Below are positions 17,300 to 30,576 of a DNA stretch of 64,000 bases, piece after piece. A program made the translations under genes and the position numbers. The stretch is from Margaritifera margaritifera (taxonomy: Eukaryota > Mollusca > Bivalvia > Unionida > Margaritiferidae). Under the pieces are notes generated by a model. That model saw nothing but the letters and a program-made list of their open reading frames with translations, made no database searches and was not told where the DNA came from. The DNA lies in the NCBI GenBank assembly GCA_029931535.1, contig JAQPZY010001675.1, positions 1,986,501 through 2,050,500 of the forward strand, given 5' to 3'. Each line of letters opens with the position of its first letter. Position 1 is the first letter of the stretch.

Positions 17300-20200
17300 C
17301 ATCTAAAGTTTATATATATGTATATATATATATATGAGTATCAATATGTCTTTGCACAAACCGACTAATAGCTGATTCAGTTAATTTAATAGACTCACGT
17401 ACATTTGTGATACGGTTATTATTGAGGTTCAGGAAACTGTTACTTTAATCGTGTTATGATGTACCTTGTCCTGATTTTGCAATCTGACTTTGTTCGTCTT
17501 GAATGTTTAAAGGAAAACCCAAGTCACTATTACCTCTTAAAGATATCGTGCCATATAGTGCTCCATACTATTTCCCGTTCACGAGAAACATATGCTGCAT
17601 GCATGGCATGAAAGTCTATAACTATCCGACGATCATATTCTATGCTGACGTTTAATCTGTTAATGGCACTCTTTGTGATTGCTTGTATTTACCATTAATA
17701 TTGTATGAAACGAAGTCGCCGCAAAAAAAAAACATTTTTAAAAGGTAGAGAATCTAGCAGACACGAACAAGAGCCAATATGGTTATTTTTGGTGTTATTG
17801 ATCTGATCGAGAAAAATATATAACTGTATTAGATTCAACAGATTTCTCTAGTGATCTCTGGCTATTGAATCCTAACAATTCTGAGTTATAGTTGGTTATT
17901 TACACCGTGTATTAATTACTCGGAGTGAAGTGAACTTTTGAATTGTATTTTAAATATTCAACATCTATCTATACTTCCTTCGTTTCACCATTTACAGCCA
18001 TTCGCTCTTTTTTGAGTTATTTTAATGCACATGTCGAGTCTGTGAATACCATCAGATTTTAAAATAGTTACTGTTTCATTCCTGTCATTCATGTTTATTG
18101 TTTTTTTTTTATTTCTTCAGAAATACTATGGTAACCGACAATGCATATCCTATGCAATGAAATGGATAGTTTACCATTTCTGGTATCAATGGAATTCACG
18201 AAGTTGTTTCTGAGGAGGACCGTCGATTCTAACATAGCTCTCCATTTGTACAGGAAATATTAAACAGCCAAGAGTTAAAGTAGGTCTGTTTGAACGCTTC
18301 CCGAATTTCTTTTCAATTTCTTCACTTTCTCAAAAAAAAAAGTAAAACAGGTTTTTATCAGTGGCTCTATAAATTTGTCTTTCTATACCGTTTACTTTCT
18401 TTCGGACTGCGTGTTTTTTCTTCTACTGTTGTATTCGTTGGTGATGAAAATTCTCAGTTTAATTGTATTGTCACTCACTGCTTTACTTATCATGTCGTCC
18501 GTATTTTTCAACTTAGTAATGTCAGATGTTACTATTTTATTATGTTTTAAAGCTTTTGTTGTAGATCAACTTTTTGGCAGCAAATGCTTTTCATGTTGCA
18601 GCAAACTCACTAAAAGCCAAAGGAATAACGACATCTGTCTGAAAAACATAATCTACCTGCAATTATTTCCATAGAACCTAAAACTGTTTCCATTGCAACT
18701 TCTATCCAGTATAAAATTGTATATCTTGGGTTTCTTTCTAGCACCTCTATTGCTTTCGATCTATTTAACTAAATAATTGACAACGTCGTTAATTGTTTGC
18801 AGTCTAAAGCTAATATATTTATCAGATAAAGTCCTTGTTTCACTATCTATTTGCAGTACAGGATATAAAAGACATGTTGTTCCAGAGATGTGCTTCAAGT
18901 ATGTCTTTGACATTCTGCAGGTTTCGCCGTTTTAGGTTGTACTGTTGTATTTATTAAAATTTCTTTGATTTGCTTTTCTAAACAGAAATGAAATCCTTCA
19001 GAGCAATTGTATCAAAAAAGGTACAGTCCTCGGTCCCAAAGTATTCATTTGCCTGTAGTTAAAAGCTGTCCTTTAATTAAAACAGAATTTTGTCAGGTAA
19101 AAATCCATGAGCTATTAGGCTGGCAATTGGGAACTGACTAAATGAAACTGGAATAATTATCTTTACAATTTATTCAATATCCATACTTGACCGTGGACCC
19201 ATTGTAAACCTCAGTAGCTTTTTCTCGACAGCTTGTTGTAGGCATAAGTAAGGGCAGAGTTTAATGTTGCATGGCAACTTGTTTTGACACTGTTTTTTTT
19301 CTCAGTAGATTTGTCTGCAGGTAACGGCTATGCTATTTATTAGTAACAAAAGTTAAGATATTTATTAATATAAGTTTAATTTTCCTTTTGTCTCTACAGT
19401 GTAAACCAAATTTTGTGAGTCAAACGTCCGCGTGCTATTAGGTACTAAATTGTGAATTACGTGAAAATTGAATAATTCGGGTTGCAATTTCTCCAATATT
19501 CATATTTGATGGTGGTCCAATTTACATCTTAAGCACTTGTTTTAAAAGCTTGCTGAACGCGACTTGTGAGAGCAGATTTAAGTGCTGCCTTCTAAACCAA
19601 GTTAATAAAATCTATTTTTCACTCGACATTTGTCACTAGTAAAAGCTATGCTATATATTATCTGAAAAAAAATTAAAGCATATCTGAAATTGGGTTGGAC
19701 AAAGTCGAGGCTTCGTAGTTGTATGTTGAATTTTGAATAGGCTTTCCTGTTGTTGTTTAGATGCGTATTTAGTACAAGTTTTGCCGTTCCATCAGCTTCA
19801 AAAAACAGAAACACTTTGCTTTCAGACCAATTGAAAAATATACAGAAAAAGCTACATCACCACATATCAGCGTTCCCTGTTTGAACTTGTATTATTTTTG
19901 TCATGTAGTGTATCGTGCACCGAAAGTGCAATCTGTGATATTTAATAGTATTATTTTTCTTTCTTCAATTGTTCAGCTTTGACTTTTTTTTTATTCTTAT
20001 GAACGTTTTTCAAGTTGTCTACCAGCTTAAACTCTACAAGTGTGTTTTGGCTTTTGTAAAGTAACCTTTTCAGGTTATTTGCTAACTTTGCTATCATTGT
20101 CAATTTTGCTGTTCACCTTCCATTTAGTTGTAAGGAAATTTGGAAAGTGAACTGATTATAAATCTAAAATCTGAGCAAAGATTTATTGCAAGTCACATTT

Positions 20201-21365
20201 CAATGATATACTGGATCGTAAAAACTAATTTTAAATTTAATTGCTTTAAGTAAAAAAGGGATTTCAAGATATATCTTATGCACGGAGAATGTAAATACAA
20301 ATTAATTTATTTTGTTAATAAAACTGTTGTTAACTGTAAAATAAAAGAAAAAAAGAAAAAAAGAAAAACGGAGAGAAGAAAACAAGCAACACATAAATGA
20401 ACACAACAAAGAGTACATAAAACAAAATACCATGGCGATGAAAATTTTAAATTTATTTACAAAGCAAGAAATGCAATTTTGCAAGTATTGAGGCAAAACT
20501 TAACATGAGATGTGACTTTGAAAATGTAAATTATACCATCAATATACATTTACCGTAGATGTCCAAATCTTACAAAAGGTGGGAACAACAGTGAAAATGT
20601 TTTCACTGGTCAAACACTATATATATGATGTATAGACAAATCAAAACGTGCTAAGATGCATTGGAGAAAAGAAATAAAATAGTATAACAAAAATTCAAAT
20701 CAATGAATATTGCTTATTTCGTCACTGAGATGATTGTGCTAGCTTGTTACCTTCTGAAATCTGCTATCGACTAAGTCACCCGTTTTCTCAAGTTTTGAAA
20801 TATCATCTAAAATATATACCATTAGCCACCTTATTCATTATGAAGATTTTAATAAACTTAATGTCAAACTGGATTTGCTTATGGAAATACATTGAGTCCA
20901 CATTTACTGTTTTCTCGCATTCATGTGCAATTCTGTGTTAATTTCTCTAATATTTTCATTCCTCCACAGTAATACAATTTTAATTTAGTTGATTTTGCGC
21001 AACTTGTACCTCTCTGGTATTTTGTATTTCCGTTTTTCATTTCTTCTAACAGTTATTCCTCAATTACATTTGTAAGATTTTACATCTGAGTGTGTCTCAA
21101 ATATTGATTGTACAATTTATTTGTGTTTTTTTATTTGCATCATTTTGTACTTCACCTGTGACGTTTTGGGATGTACTTTCATGATTCCCTCTGGATTTCT
21201 AATTAACAGAAATGTGCATACCATTTATATTTCAACTCAATTATGACCTAATTAGCTGGGGTTTTGTTCCAACTGGTTCCCAACTGTTAAACCATTCATT
21301 ATATCCTGTCCATTTCACAATCACATATTTGTTTGTACCGTTCATTCTTTTGGTCTTAAGATTCT

Positions 21366-21453
<88 letters not shown>

Positions 21454-23290
21454 TTTGTAAGATAGAGATAACTCTTGTTTGTAAATCTAAATGACTGGAT
21501 CACCTAAAATTACTAGCATGAGTTGACAATATTTTCTCGCTAACATTTGAAAGGTAGTCCTTCACAAAGATTGTTTTGCATTTTGAAATTCGGACTGTTT
21601 CACCAATTTTATATTTAGGCGTTTCAAAACCTATATTTTGTCAGGTAACCAACTAGATTCATTTGTGCTTTAAATATGCTCTCTCACTTGCTTGCTTAAT
21701 CTGGAGTCATGTCTACTGAGATGTGACAAGTGTTATTGTAACCCTCAATTAGCGTTGTTAAAACATTAAGTCATTTTGTGTTTTCCTTCCAATCTTTGTG
21801 TTCTTTAAAACTTTCCTCTAGATATGACTTTTTGTCTGAGTAGGTTGAACAGTTTTCAATGTTTTCCTTTTACCAGTGAATCTTTAACTTTCTCTGCTGA
21901 AATTGTTTTCCTTCATCAAACTGTGTATGTTCAGATTTTCACTTTTTGATGATTTCTCTAAAAGTATCGAGTTTGTCATCTTCCGTTTTGGTCTTCACTT
22001 TTTCAGCCCAAGTGTATTTAGTGAAAATAGCTATCACCGTAAAAATGTATTTGTATTTTCGTTGAGTGTTTCATATACAAGTCATCTATGTCTCCCCACT
22101 ACTGCTTATCCACGTGACTAACAAACTCTTCTGTAGTGAAATCTTTAAACGCTTTTTTGTGTAATGTGTAAGTAGATTATTTATTCAACCATTCTTTCGA
22201 TTCAGTGCATTTCATTTTCTTTTTAACCTGCAAATGTATTCCAACAATTAGTTGATATTTGTGTAAGGTCTTTGAGGATCGTAGTAAAGATGCCTTAAAT
22301 ATTGTTCTTTGTCCGTCATCTAAAACGAAATAAAAGCACACAGAGAATATTATATGCTTGATAAAATTGACTTTAGGTGTTATCAACAAGCCAATATGAG
22401 GACCTTCTACAACAGGTACTTTTAACAGCATCAATTTGCATCGTTCTACAATCCTTTCATGCGTATGAATGATTTTACATTCATGACACATTTTATCATT
22501 CCTATGGTTAATTATAATGCAAATACTTTATATATTAAGACAACATGTGATATTTTCAATCTAACTTTTTCCATAAATTTTCTATCTCTTTTTTTGCAGA
22601 ATAGTTGTAGATTGACCTGTAAAGTGTGAAAGATCTTCAAGTTTACTGCAAATTTTGCCGAATTCAAATTTGTTTATTCACTTGCATCGGATACGTATTT
22701 TCTTCCTTCCTCCACTGCTTTATCCAGGTTGATGCTACTCATTAAATGTAATGTGTAAATATGCATCTCTTCTGAAAGATTGAAGTATATTATTTGTAAT
22801 ATTTGAAATCAACAAATTAACACTTTGGTACTACTCGGGTGTATTTTGAAGCACAACTAGCTTTAAACGCTCTATTCCAAATTTGTTACCAAATAGGTGC
22901 TATCTCCACTACACACCGACATTGACACTTTTGTGTTAAACTCATGAAATATTTTCATCACTGTTGAGTTCAATCAATGCGCCATTAAATGTTATGTGCA
23001 CAAAATTTCAAATTTGTTTTCATTAATTGTCTTCATGATCTAACTACGCTAGTGATTTTTAGCTCGTGAAATAATATCACTAAGTCAGACTGATCGACTG
23101 ATTTTTAATTTTGGGATCTTTAATGTTATCGCATCCCTATACGAGATGGTGATGCACAAACATAATAGCGGTCTAGTGATTTCTAATTTTGATTTTCAAA
23201 TACCCAAGTCTTTCTTGTCTAGTAATTTATATATCAATTTTTTATTTTCTCGTATCCCTCATTCAATAGGTAAAAATAAAAAAATGTGAG
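17300..23290. other. Noncoding AT-rich host DNA
   Basis: About 6 kb with a (TA)n run at about 21370-21447 and a pyrimidine-rich + strand. The ORFs present (for example 18290-18674 in two frames) are hydrophobic translations of T-rich DNA without start context or domains. No gene is supported. Confidence 0.5.
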
Positions 23291-23317
23291 TGGTCGAATG
23301 AACTATATGTATAATAC

Positions 23318-23768
23318 TTATATATATTCATATGTGTCATCTCTATCCTGAAACTGGATAGTATGGTCAAAGTTTTCATCAAAAGTTTTTCCTTTCTGAT
23401 AGGTACTGTCATACGCATCGCTATTAAGAGTGTCATTTGTATGATCATATGTTTCGTCTAAATCAACATGGTTTGTTTTTTGAAAACTTGAATCATGGTC
23501 ACTGTCCTCTGTCAGGCATGCGCACTGAGCATCAGAATAAACAGAGTCCTCTAGGGGAACAGCGTTGGAGTTTCGTCCCTTTTCAGAAGGTACGTTCGTT
23601 TGATTGACATTAGCATAAGTGGTATCAACAGAGACCCCATGTGGAGCTAAGGTGGTTGAATTTATGCGTTCACTGCGTTCATGACTATCTGCATATTCTG
23701 CATTTTCTAGTCTCAACAATGTGTTAGATGGACTGGCTGTTGACTGTTTTCTTCTTTTTCTTCGACTT
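23318..23768 (-). CDS. Last exon of host membrane receptor: cytoplasmic tail with Tyr motifs
   Basis: The exon starts after a good - strand splice acceptor (TGACTTTTCAG) and ends at a stop at 23318-23320. It opens with the basic stretch SRSRRKRRKQ, typical just inside a membrane. About 140 mostly acidic and Ser/Thr-rich residues follow, with repeated tyrosine sites (EYADS, TYANV, VYSDA, TYDHT, AYDST, TYEYI) that could be phosphorylated docking sites. Its frame continues that of the transmembrane exon at 24170-24245 across the intron. I recognise the architecture (single-pass receptor tail) but not the family. Confidence 0.7.
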
Positions 23769-24169
23769 CTGAAAAGTCAATTTTTGGTGTGTAAAACATA
23801 TGTCTATATTTCAATATAATTTTATGTAGGTAATATAATAAAATCTAGGAAAACGAGGGGAAAATGGAATATTCGGTTGCCAATAAGAGACACTTGCTCT
23901 AGATTTAGCATAATATCATGCAAAAAATGTGATACAAATATGAAAGATCGATTTGCATTGATTATAATTGATTGATTGATTACGACTGATTACTTTATAA
24001 TTGTCATAACTATTTTGCTTGAAAATATGTTTTATTTTTGTTCAAGGTGTGTTTATTGTCCTGCTTATTTAACTTTTCATTATTAGAAAATTAACATAAT
24101 TGACCTCTGTTACATGAACGTTATTTATTATAGCATCAAAAAAAGGGAAGGGAAATCATGTGGCATTAC

Positions 24170-24245
24170 CTGAGATATAGGAATATAGAAACACAGATGA
24201 TAACCAAGAACACAACAGTAACAGAGGTACCAGCAATCACACCGG
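24170..24245 (-). CDS. Transmembrane exon of the host receptor
   Basis: A 76-bp exon bounded by acceptor TTTTTTCTAG and donor CAG|GTAATG on the - strand. It encodes GVIAGTSVTVVFLVIICVSI plus FLYL, a single hydrophobic helix of membrane-spanning length. It starts in phase 1 and ends in phase 0/2 such that the next exon supplies the rest of an Arg codon and then a basic stop-transfer stretch. The hydrophobic helix, clean splice sites and matching frames on both sides make this a confident exon. Confidence 0.72.
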
Positions 24246-24419
24246 CTAGAAAAAAAATAAATGTATGATTTTAATGACTTCAAACTTAAAGACTTAATTT
24301 ATTTTACAACAAATGTATATTGTTAACTTGTCTGTGTTCAAACGATATTTTCATTATATCCACACAGTGGAAAGAAGCATGAGATACGTAAAGCAAAGGT
24401 GTTTATATCTGACATTTAC

Positions 24420-24440
24420 CTAGACACCACGGCATTTTAA
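24420..24440 (-). CDS. Predicted 21-bp microexon of the receptor
   Basis: Between the stalk and transmembrane exons a 21-bp segment is bounded by a strong acceptor (TTCTTTTACAG) and donor (TAG|GTAAAT) on the - strand. It is phase 1 at both ends, so it can be included or skipped without changing frame. It would add KMPWCL and split codons just outside the membrane. This is inferred from splice signals and phase only. Confidence 0.5.
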   Translation of the reverse strand, partial: LKCRGV

Positions 24441-24655
24441 CTGTAAAAGAAACAGTCCTGAGTATAACTGTATGTACGTTATAAAATTATCTAATTAGAA
24501 CACTGCGAAATTAACAACTTGTCTCTCAGTCTAATAAAAACACTGCTAAGTTAACTTGTCTCTCACAATTTCAGACAGAAAAATGGAAAGACCTTATGAT
24601 AAGTAAATTAAATTAAAAGGAAAGGAAATAAAATGGTGAACATCGAAATACAGTT

Positions 24656-25590
24656 ATTATTAAAGTACCATTTTATATTGTATACGCTGTGCCTCTAGAC
24701 GTATGTACCATTTAATATTGATAAGACTGTGCCTCTAGGCATGTGTACCATTTTATACTGTATACACTGTGCCTCTAGACGTATGTACCATTTAATATTG
24801 ACAAGACTGTGCCACTAGGCATGTGTACCATTTTATACTGTATACGCTGTGCCTCTAGACGTATGTACCATTTAATATTGATAAAACTGTGCCTCTGGGC
24901 ATATGTACCATTTTATACTGTATACGCTGTGCCTATGTGCCATTTTATAATGTATACACTGTGCTTCTAGAGGTATGTACCATTTCATATTGTATACCGC
25001 GGTGGTTCAGTGGTTAGCGTGCCAGACTCATGACCGAAAGGGTGCGGGTTCGAATCCTACAATCGGACCAGCCTGGGTCAGCTACCGTGGTGTGTCCTTG
25101 GGCAAGGCACTTTACTACAATTGCCTCTGCACTAAATAACTTCCTTGTGTTGCTATGCAGTAAAACACCAAACCAAACCATTTATTTGAGATTACGTAAC
25201 AAGTTTTACTTGTACTCTCTCATGCAAAGTTTTACTTGTACTCTCTCATGCAAAATTTACGACAGATGAATACTACACTTATAATTGTAATCTGCCCTCG
25301 AGATTGTTTACTTTAACACCAACCTAATTCCAATTCGTTGCATAGGCGAAATGCTTGAGCTACAAAAGTTGAGCTTCTTTTCTTGAATGGCTACTCCTCC
25401 TTCAAGGCTATGATGTTGAAATATTAAAAGTAATAATACTAGAGGCACAGCGTATACAGCATGAAATGGTACATACCTCTAGAGGCACAGCGTATACAAT
25501 ATGAAATGTTACATACCTCTAGAGGCACAGCGTATACAATATGAAATGTTACATACCTCTAGAGGCACAGCGTATACAATATAAAAAAGA
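24656..25590. mobile_element. Foldback-like structure: inverted minisatellite arms around a SINE
   Basis: A tandem array at about 24656-25000 (unit about 40 bp, core TGTATACGCTGTGCCTCTAG) reappears in the opposite orientation at about 25437-25590. The two arms enclose about 440 bp including a tRNA-derived SINE. Tandemly repeated inverted arms are the hallmark of foldback DNA elements, but no transposase is encoded and no target duplication was identified. Confidence 0.5.
25001..25190 (+). mobile_element. tRNA-derived SINE
   Basis: The 5' part resembles a tRNA gene with an A-box region (GGTTCAGTGGTTAGCGTG), a CAT anticodon position in ACTCATGAC, and a B box (GGTTCGAATCC). It is followed by a non-tRNA body containing GTGTCCTTGGGCAAGGCACT, a core shared by many invertebrate and vertebrate SINEs. 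The internal Pol III promoter is visible. There is no CCA-compatible folded 3' end, so it is not a functional tRNA gene. Confidence 0.75.
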
Positions 25591-26376
25591 AAGAAAGAAA
25601 GAAATATAACGCGAACTTTATTATATTTTGGGCGGGGGTACCATTATGGAAGTACATTCATGAAGATTAAAATATTGTCACAGGTAAAGGAAAGTATACT
25701 TAATCTTAACCATAAGCAAAAGTATATCAACTATACCAAATGAGACCAAAAAATATTGTCTGTTGAATCTGATTATTCCATACATTTAGATGTAACGGTT
25801 TGCTGGGTTCATTTCACTGCTTTTACACGATATCCATATTTGCTCTGTTGAAATGGACGCAAAATGTATGACCAATGAAGAAAACAAAGATGATAAATCA
25901 ATAAATTATCAATTGAAAAATAGACTTTAACACATCCAAGGGATTCCTATTATTGTCTTTATATGATACATAACAGAATTTTGTTGGGTAAAAATCAAGT
26001 ACAAAAATACAGCATGTTCTACAATTTATTGAGTCAGTACTGGTTATAGTTTGTAAAAAGTGAATAATAGTACATCCTATTATACTGTAGTGCATGATAA
26101 TATACTATCTTTATGTTGGAACTCAGTTGAAATCGCTGAAGTCTTTCATATTAATTACGTAATTACTCACTTACCTTACTACTAAACATTTTCGATCATG
26201 ATTTTATTATTTATCTATAGTAGCTAATTTTTTAAAATTACGCTCGACGTCTTCCAGTGTTGCGAAGTATCCAACGTGCGCTTAATGAGACATGGCACAG
26301 TTTGAAACTTAGGATCATTTATTTGATTAATTTGTTAGTTAGTTAATTAATGAAACTTTTAGAAAAATATGTTTAC

Positions 26377-26610
26377 CTGAAAAACTTGTTTGAGTGCTGG
26401 ATCTTGCTGTTTCTCCGCTATTGCCAATACTTCTTGTTGTGTAGGTGACACGGCTGTCGATGGAACCGCTGACCTCGGATGTATACGTATGGTGTACATG
26501 TGTTACGTTTTTGTCGACTGCAGAAGTAGCCGTTTCATTTTGCCATATTCTTTCAGTTGATGTTGTTTCTGGTAATGATGATGACGTTGTTAAGAATAAA
26601 GTAGTTGATT
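26377..26610 (-). CDS. Ser/Thr-rich stalk exon of the host receptor
   Basis: A 234-bp - strand exon with acceptor CTTCTATTTTAG and donor TTTCAG|GTAAAC, phase 1 at both ends. It encodes about 78 residues rich in Ser and Thr (for example TTSSSLPETTSTER) with possible N-glycosylation sites (NET, NVT), as expected for a mucin-like extracellular stalk. Its 3' phase joins the microexon or the transmembrane exon directly. The gene's further upstream exons are probably beyond the inserted mobile elements, see the exon at 55840-56067. Confidence 0.62.
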
Positions 26611-27584
26611 CTAAAATAGAAGTAAAATCAGAGTTAATTTCCCCTTTGAATGCAATAACGGCAACACAATATATGTTAGATATGATGCACAAATGTATGT
26701 AGGCTTCATTGCTCAGGAGTTATTCTGAAAAAAACTGTTCACACTTATTCATCATTTTACCGCTGTTGTATCAAGATTTTGCGATGTATGTTTATCTTTG
26801 ATGTATGTCTGTCCATATATCTATCCTTGCGTACGTCCGTCAATTTGTTTTGCTGGTAACCTAAACTTAGTCTACACTGATGGAGGGATGATTCTGTTGC
26901 ATGCTCTTTCCTGAGGAAGAATAATCTGTCAGTGATCTATTTCAGTGAGATGCTATTATTAGATTGTTCAGTTCGTTCCTTTTCATCTATAAGAATTTAC
27001 TTAGTATTGGTAACTATTAAGTATTTTTTTTAATATAAATTTTTCACCGTTTGCCCTTTCCCAAACAAAAGAGGTGAGCAAAGATTGGTGCCTGTGATTG
27101 ACGGACGGAACTATAGTGGAAAACCGTAATTTCAGCCCCGTGACTGTGCGACTGACTGTGTAATGACGGAGGGATTAAGAATAACGATTAATTTTCTCTT
27201 TAAAGATTATTGAATCACCTGAATTGAAAAAAATAAAAAATAAAAATCATGGTAAACAGAAAAATTAATATTCATCTTTGGTTCCAGGATCACGACCTTT
27301 ATTAAAAGGGTAATTCGCAGGCTTGATTATCGGCGCCAGTATTTGTTTCGCATCAACATTAGTCGCAGTAAAAAACAAAGAGGGAACATTTGATATAAAT
27401 TAAAACTATACGAAATGTTTGAGATCTTGAATAATGAACACGCGCATCCTACATGCATGTAGTAATGTATAAACGGTAATAATCATATCAAAATAAATAA
27501 TGGTAGACGATTGCATTGTCATGTAGAAAAAAAGCAGGTGAAAGCTGTAAATGTATTAGTAAAAGTATTTATAAGTATCCGAAG

Positions 27585-27960
27585 TCGTAAATGTCATAGT
27601 AACAGCAGTTGTAGTGGCAGTAATAGTAGCGGTAGTTGTGGTAATAATAGCATTAGTAATAATACTAGTTAGTAGGAGTTGTAGCAGTAGTGTTGCTTTG
27701 GTAGAAACACTATTAGTAGTAGTGACATAAGTAGTAGTAGTATTATCTGAAATGGTGGCATTGGCAGTAGTTGTAGTAGTTTAGAAGCAACAGTGATATT
27801 AATGACATCAGCAGTAGTAGTGACATAGTAGTAGTACTTGTAGAAGTACTTTTAATGTACAATCAACAACATTAATAGCGGCATCAGCACCAACAACAGT
27901 AGTAGTGGTCGTAGTAGTAATAGTTATAGCATTGTTGTTATTCTTGCAGTATGAGTTGAA
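27585..27960. repeat. Degenerate AGT/GTA trinucleotide tract
   Basis: About 375 bp dominated by GTAGTAGT-type trinucleotides with many interruptions. No coding evidence. 26.7-27.58 kb on its left is unremarkable noncoding DNA. Confidence 0.75.
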
Positions 27961-28244
27961 GCAAATGACAGTCGGAACAAGACCAGTACGGTAACATACA
28001 GCATGCAGACGTTATAATATTTTTAGGGGTGGATGTTAATATTTAAAAATTGTAGATAAAAAATAATTTATGTTAGATATATTTATCATCTATCTAGAAG
28101 CTTGAAAGAGTGGATAACAGTGAACAATGTAAACAATATTGAAGTGGCAATTTCTAGGACACCTGCTTTATGTTAGGACTTTTTTGTTTAATTTTATCAA
28201 TTTTCAAAGTGACTTAGAGAAGTAGCACTAACTAATGTCAGATA

Positions 28245-28435
28245 TAAACAAGAAATCATTCAAAAAACAGTGGCAGTGGCCTAGAACTCGCGATTTCTAT
28301 ACTAATAATTTCACATTCCAAGATCATGGGTGGCTAAGTGAAGTACTCGTTCCCATACACCTCATTCCCCCCGCCAAAAAAAAATATTGGTTGTTTAGGG
28401 ATATTCTAGTACCCCTCCACATGTTACTAAATTAC
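28245..28435. repeat. Left terminal inverted repeat of the older element
   Basis: About 190 bp that align, roughly 75-80 percent by eye, with the complement of 55470-55680. Shared blocks include CATTCCAAGATCATG / AATTCCAAGATAATG and ATATTCTAGTACCCCTCCAC / ACGTTCTAGTACCCCTGCAC. The divergence indicates a much older insertion than the nested Polinton. Confidence 0.6.
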
Positions 28436-29107
28436 TATAGCAGAATCCTATCCAGATAATAAACCACCACTGATTAGAGATCCCTTGGTTAAATCAGCTA
28501 AACCTACTGGCACAATTAGCTCATAATCTCTTCGAAAATTAGTTTGTATGGTGGTCCAATTTCGAATTCTATAATTTTGAATAGCAATACTCTGTATGAC
28601 ACAATGCAAGCAATATAGAGTGCTTGCGATATTCTATATACAGAAATAGAATATAAACTAAGAGAGGCAACCCACGTAGTTAAAAAATGAGTAATAATAT
28701 ATCAGCTACCAAATGTCGATATTGTAAATGTCATGGAATGCTTTTTGGACGAGACATATTGAAAAAAAACATATCAATATTATTAATAGAAGAGAAAAAA
28801 AGGACTAAAGAACTAACTATTTAATAACAGAACAAGTGGATGCAATAGAACAAAAAGCAAAACGAATGTCGGACTTTGTAAATAATTTAGCAGTATGTCT
28901 AACTGAATTCTCGAAGCTGCATATGAAACAAAAAAGAAATTGGAATACCAAAATTTGTAAATAAGTTCACAGTGTCTGTGAAAACATTAGAAATAATTGT
29001 CAGAGAGATAAAAGAACAAATAAATAAAATATAGGAAATAATGAAGGTACAAAAGTAGCCTTCCAAGTTTTGTGAATCAAGTGGAGTAATTGAAAAGTAT
29101 ATTAACA

Positions 29108-29440
29108 TTAATGGAACGTATAGTTGAAAAAACTGTACATAACCCGTTGATGATTGAAACAAAGCAGAAATGATCTGTTTTCTTGTACGTATTGCTTGGT
29201 GTACCGCAAGATCCTTCTTTCCAGTCTTTTGTTAGTTTGTCCCTTAACAATTTCTAGTGGTTTAAACTTTTCACCTGTTTTCTGAGCAATGTTTAGATTA
29301 AATAACAAAAGATGTTTCATTCGTTCCATGTTATCTTCTAACTCATCCTCAAATTTGTCTGCCTCCTCAAACGACTGTTTTAATGCATCACCTAACATTA
29401 CACAACCATATTTGTACAATGAGGCTTGACATGTCATCAT
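29108..29440 (-). pseudogene. Unknown ORF remnant in older element
   Basis: A 110-codon open stretch on the - strand. It has an acidic helical segment (EADKFEDELEDNMERMKHLL) followed by a basic segment containing QTNKRLERRILRYTKQY. I do not recognise the family. Its position 3' of the polymerase remnant on the same strand suggests it belonged to the same old element. Confidence 0.4.
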
Positions 29441-29731
29441 TGAGTAGTTTGTAACTTAGTTCCTGGAGTCGAGGATAGGTTCTCTTTGATTCCAATCATG
29501 CTTTTTCTTGAGGATGTGTAACAAGTTATTGTCACTTGCAAATTTAGTTAGCTCAGACATTTTATTGATCCAGGACGAATCATTCAAATTTCAGTTTCAT
29601 CAATAAAATTGTCAGCCTTATCCTCGTTATTTAAACTGTACGTGTATTTAGGTGGATCTCTTCCTGTAATGTAAGATGGTTCCTCAGTTACATTTGCTTA
29701 ATTTATCCTTCTCCTCCTGGTTGTCGGTGTT

Positions 29732-30065
29732 TTAGACTTTTGTTGAATCCTCCTGTATATGTAAATACTTCAGGAACTGTATTTGAAACACCTTCTGGAA
29801 CTGTACTTGGAACTCCTTCAGGAAATGTGGGATTTGTTTTTCTATTTTCTTTATGTGCCTAATTTTGTCACACCTAAATGGTGAAGGTATTGCATACTCT
29901 TCCATTATCTTGCAGTAAGTGTTCTCGGGACACCAACATTTTGCATGCTCTCCGTATATTTCTGTTCTTTTCAAGCTCGGAGAATACCTTTAACACTAGT
30001 GACAATTTGAAATGCTTTATGATGTCACTCGCACTTTTTATTTGATAGATACTAGTCCAGTACAT
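29732..30065 (-). pseudogene. Unknown ORF remnant in older element, two overlapping frames
   Basis: Two - strand frames overlap here. The upstream one reads MYWTSIYQIKSASDIIKHFK and the downstream one carries a Cys-containing segment (EHAKCWCPENTYC). Both read as parts of one gene broken by a frameshift around 29.9 kb, since each stays protein-like only on its side. No domain recognised. Confidence 0.4.
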
Positions 30066-30149
30066 GTCCTATAATTATAGGTGCGCCTAGTATGTGAGTC
30101 ATTTGCACAAAATTCGTTGTAAAATGATTCATTTTAACAGAACAGATGT

Positions 30150-30570
30150 GCGCGACTATGCTGCTAAATAGCCATAACGTAGCGTATTTACACTGTCAAC
30201 TAAATAACGTTTATAATCAAGACACGATAGAGCCACTTTGTTAATTTCATTCGTGTACATGTCTTTATTGTACGACCTAAGTAATGTCGTTGTTGGTAAT
30301 TGTCGGCATGATTTAATAAACACTCCTTGTACATATCACATCCCCAACATTTTGCTTAATCACGGATATCTTCATCCCTTTACGGGCTTTCTTCTCATTT
30401 GATCAGTTTTGAATGAACAGAGTTTATACTCTAGCCTACATAACTCTCTTATCGGTGTACACTGTACATTTTAGTTCATCTGTGAATAAACCGACAACCT
30501 TCTTCTTTACTTGATGGATTTTTATAGACGTTGTCCTTACTAGTCTCTTGTATAAAAAAGTACATTATAC
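30150..30570 (-). pseudogene. C-terminal part of the older DNA polymerase B
   Basis: Directly left of the Polinton insertion, the - strand encodes degenerate matches to the C-terminal part of Maverick-type polymerase B: KKVVGLFTDELK near 30.5 kb and NKVALSCLDYKRYLVDSV near 30.2 kb, the conserved segment preceding the polymerase C terminus in this class. Several stops and frame changes separate them. It continues, across the Polinton, the polymerase sequence that ends at 51664 on the right. Confidence 0.65.
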
Positions 30571-30576
30571 TTCATT
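30571..30576. repeat. Target site duplication TTCATT (left)
   Basis: The six bases immediately outside the left TIR are identical to 51658-51663 outside the right TIR. A 6-bp duplication is the standard signature of Polinton integrase. Confidence 0.93.

Noticed and set aside
18290..18674. Membrane protein gene in two overlapping + frames
   Set aside because: Hydrophobicity follows from T-rich DNA; no start context, conserved motif or splice evidence.
25001..25075. Functional tRNA gene with CAT anticodon
   Set aside because: It has A and B boxes but imperfect stems and a SINE body attached; it is a tRNA-derived SINE head.
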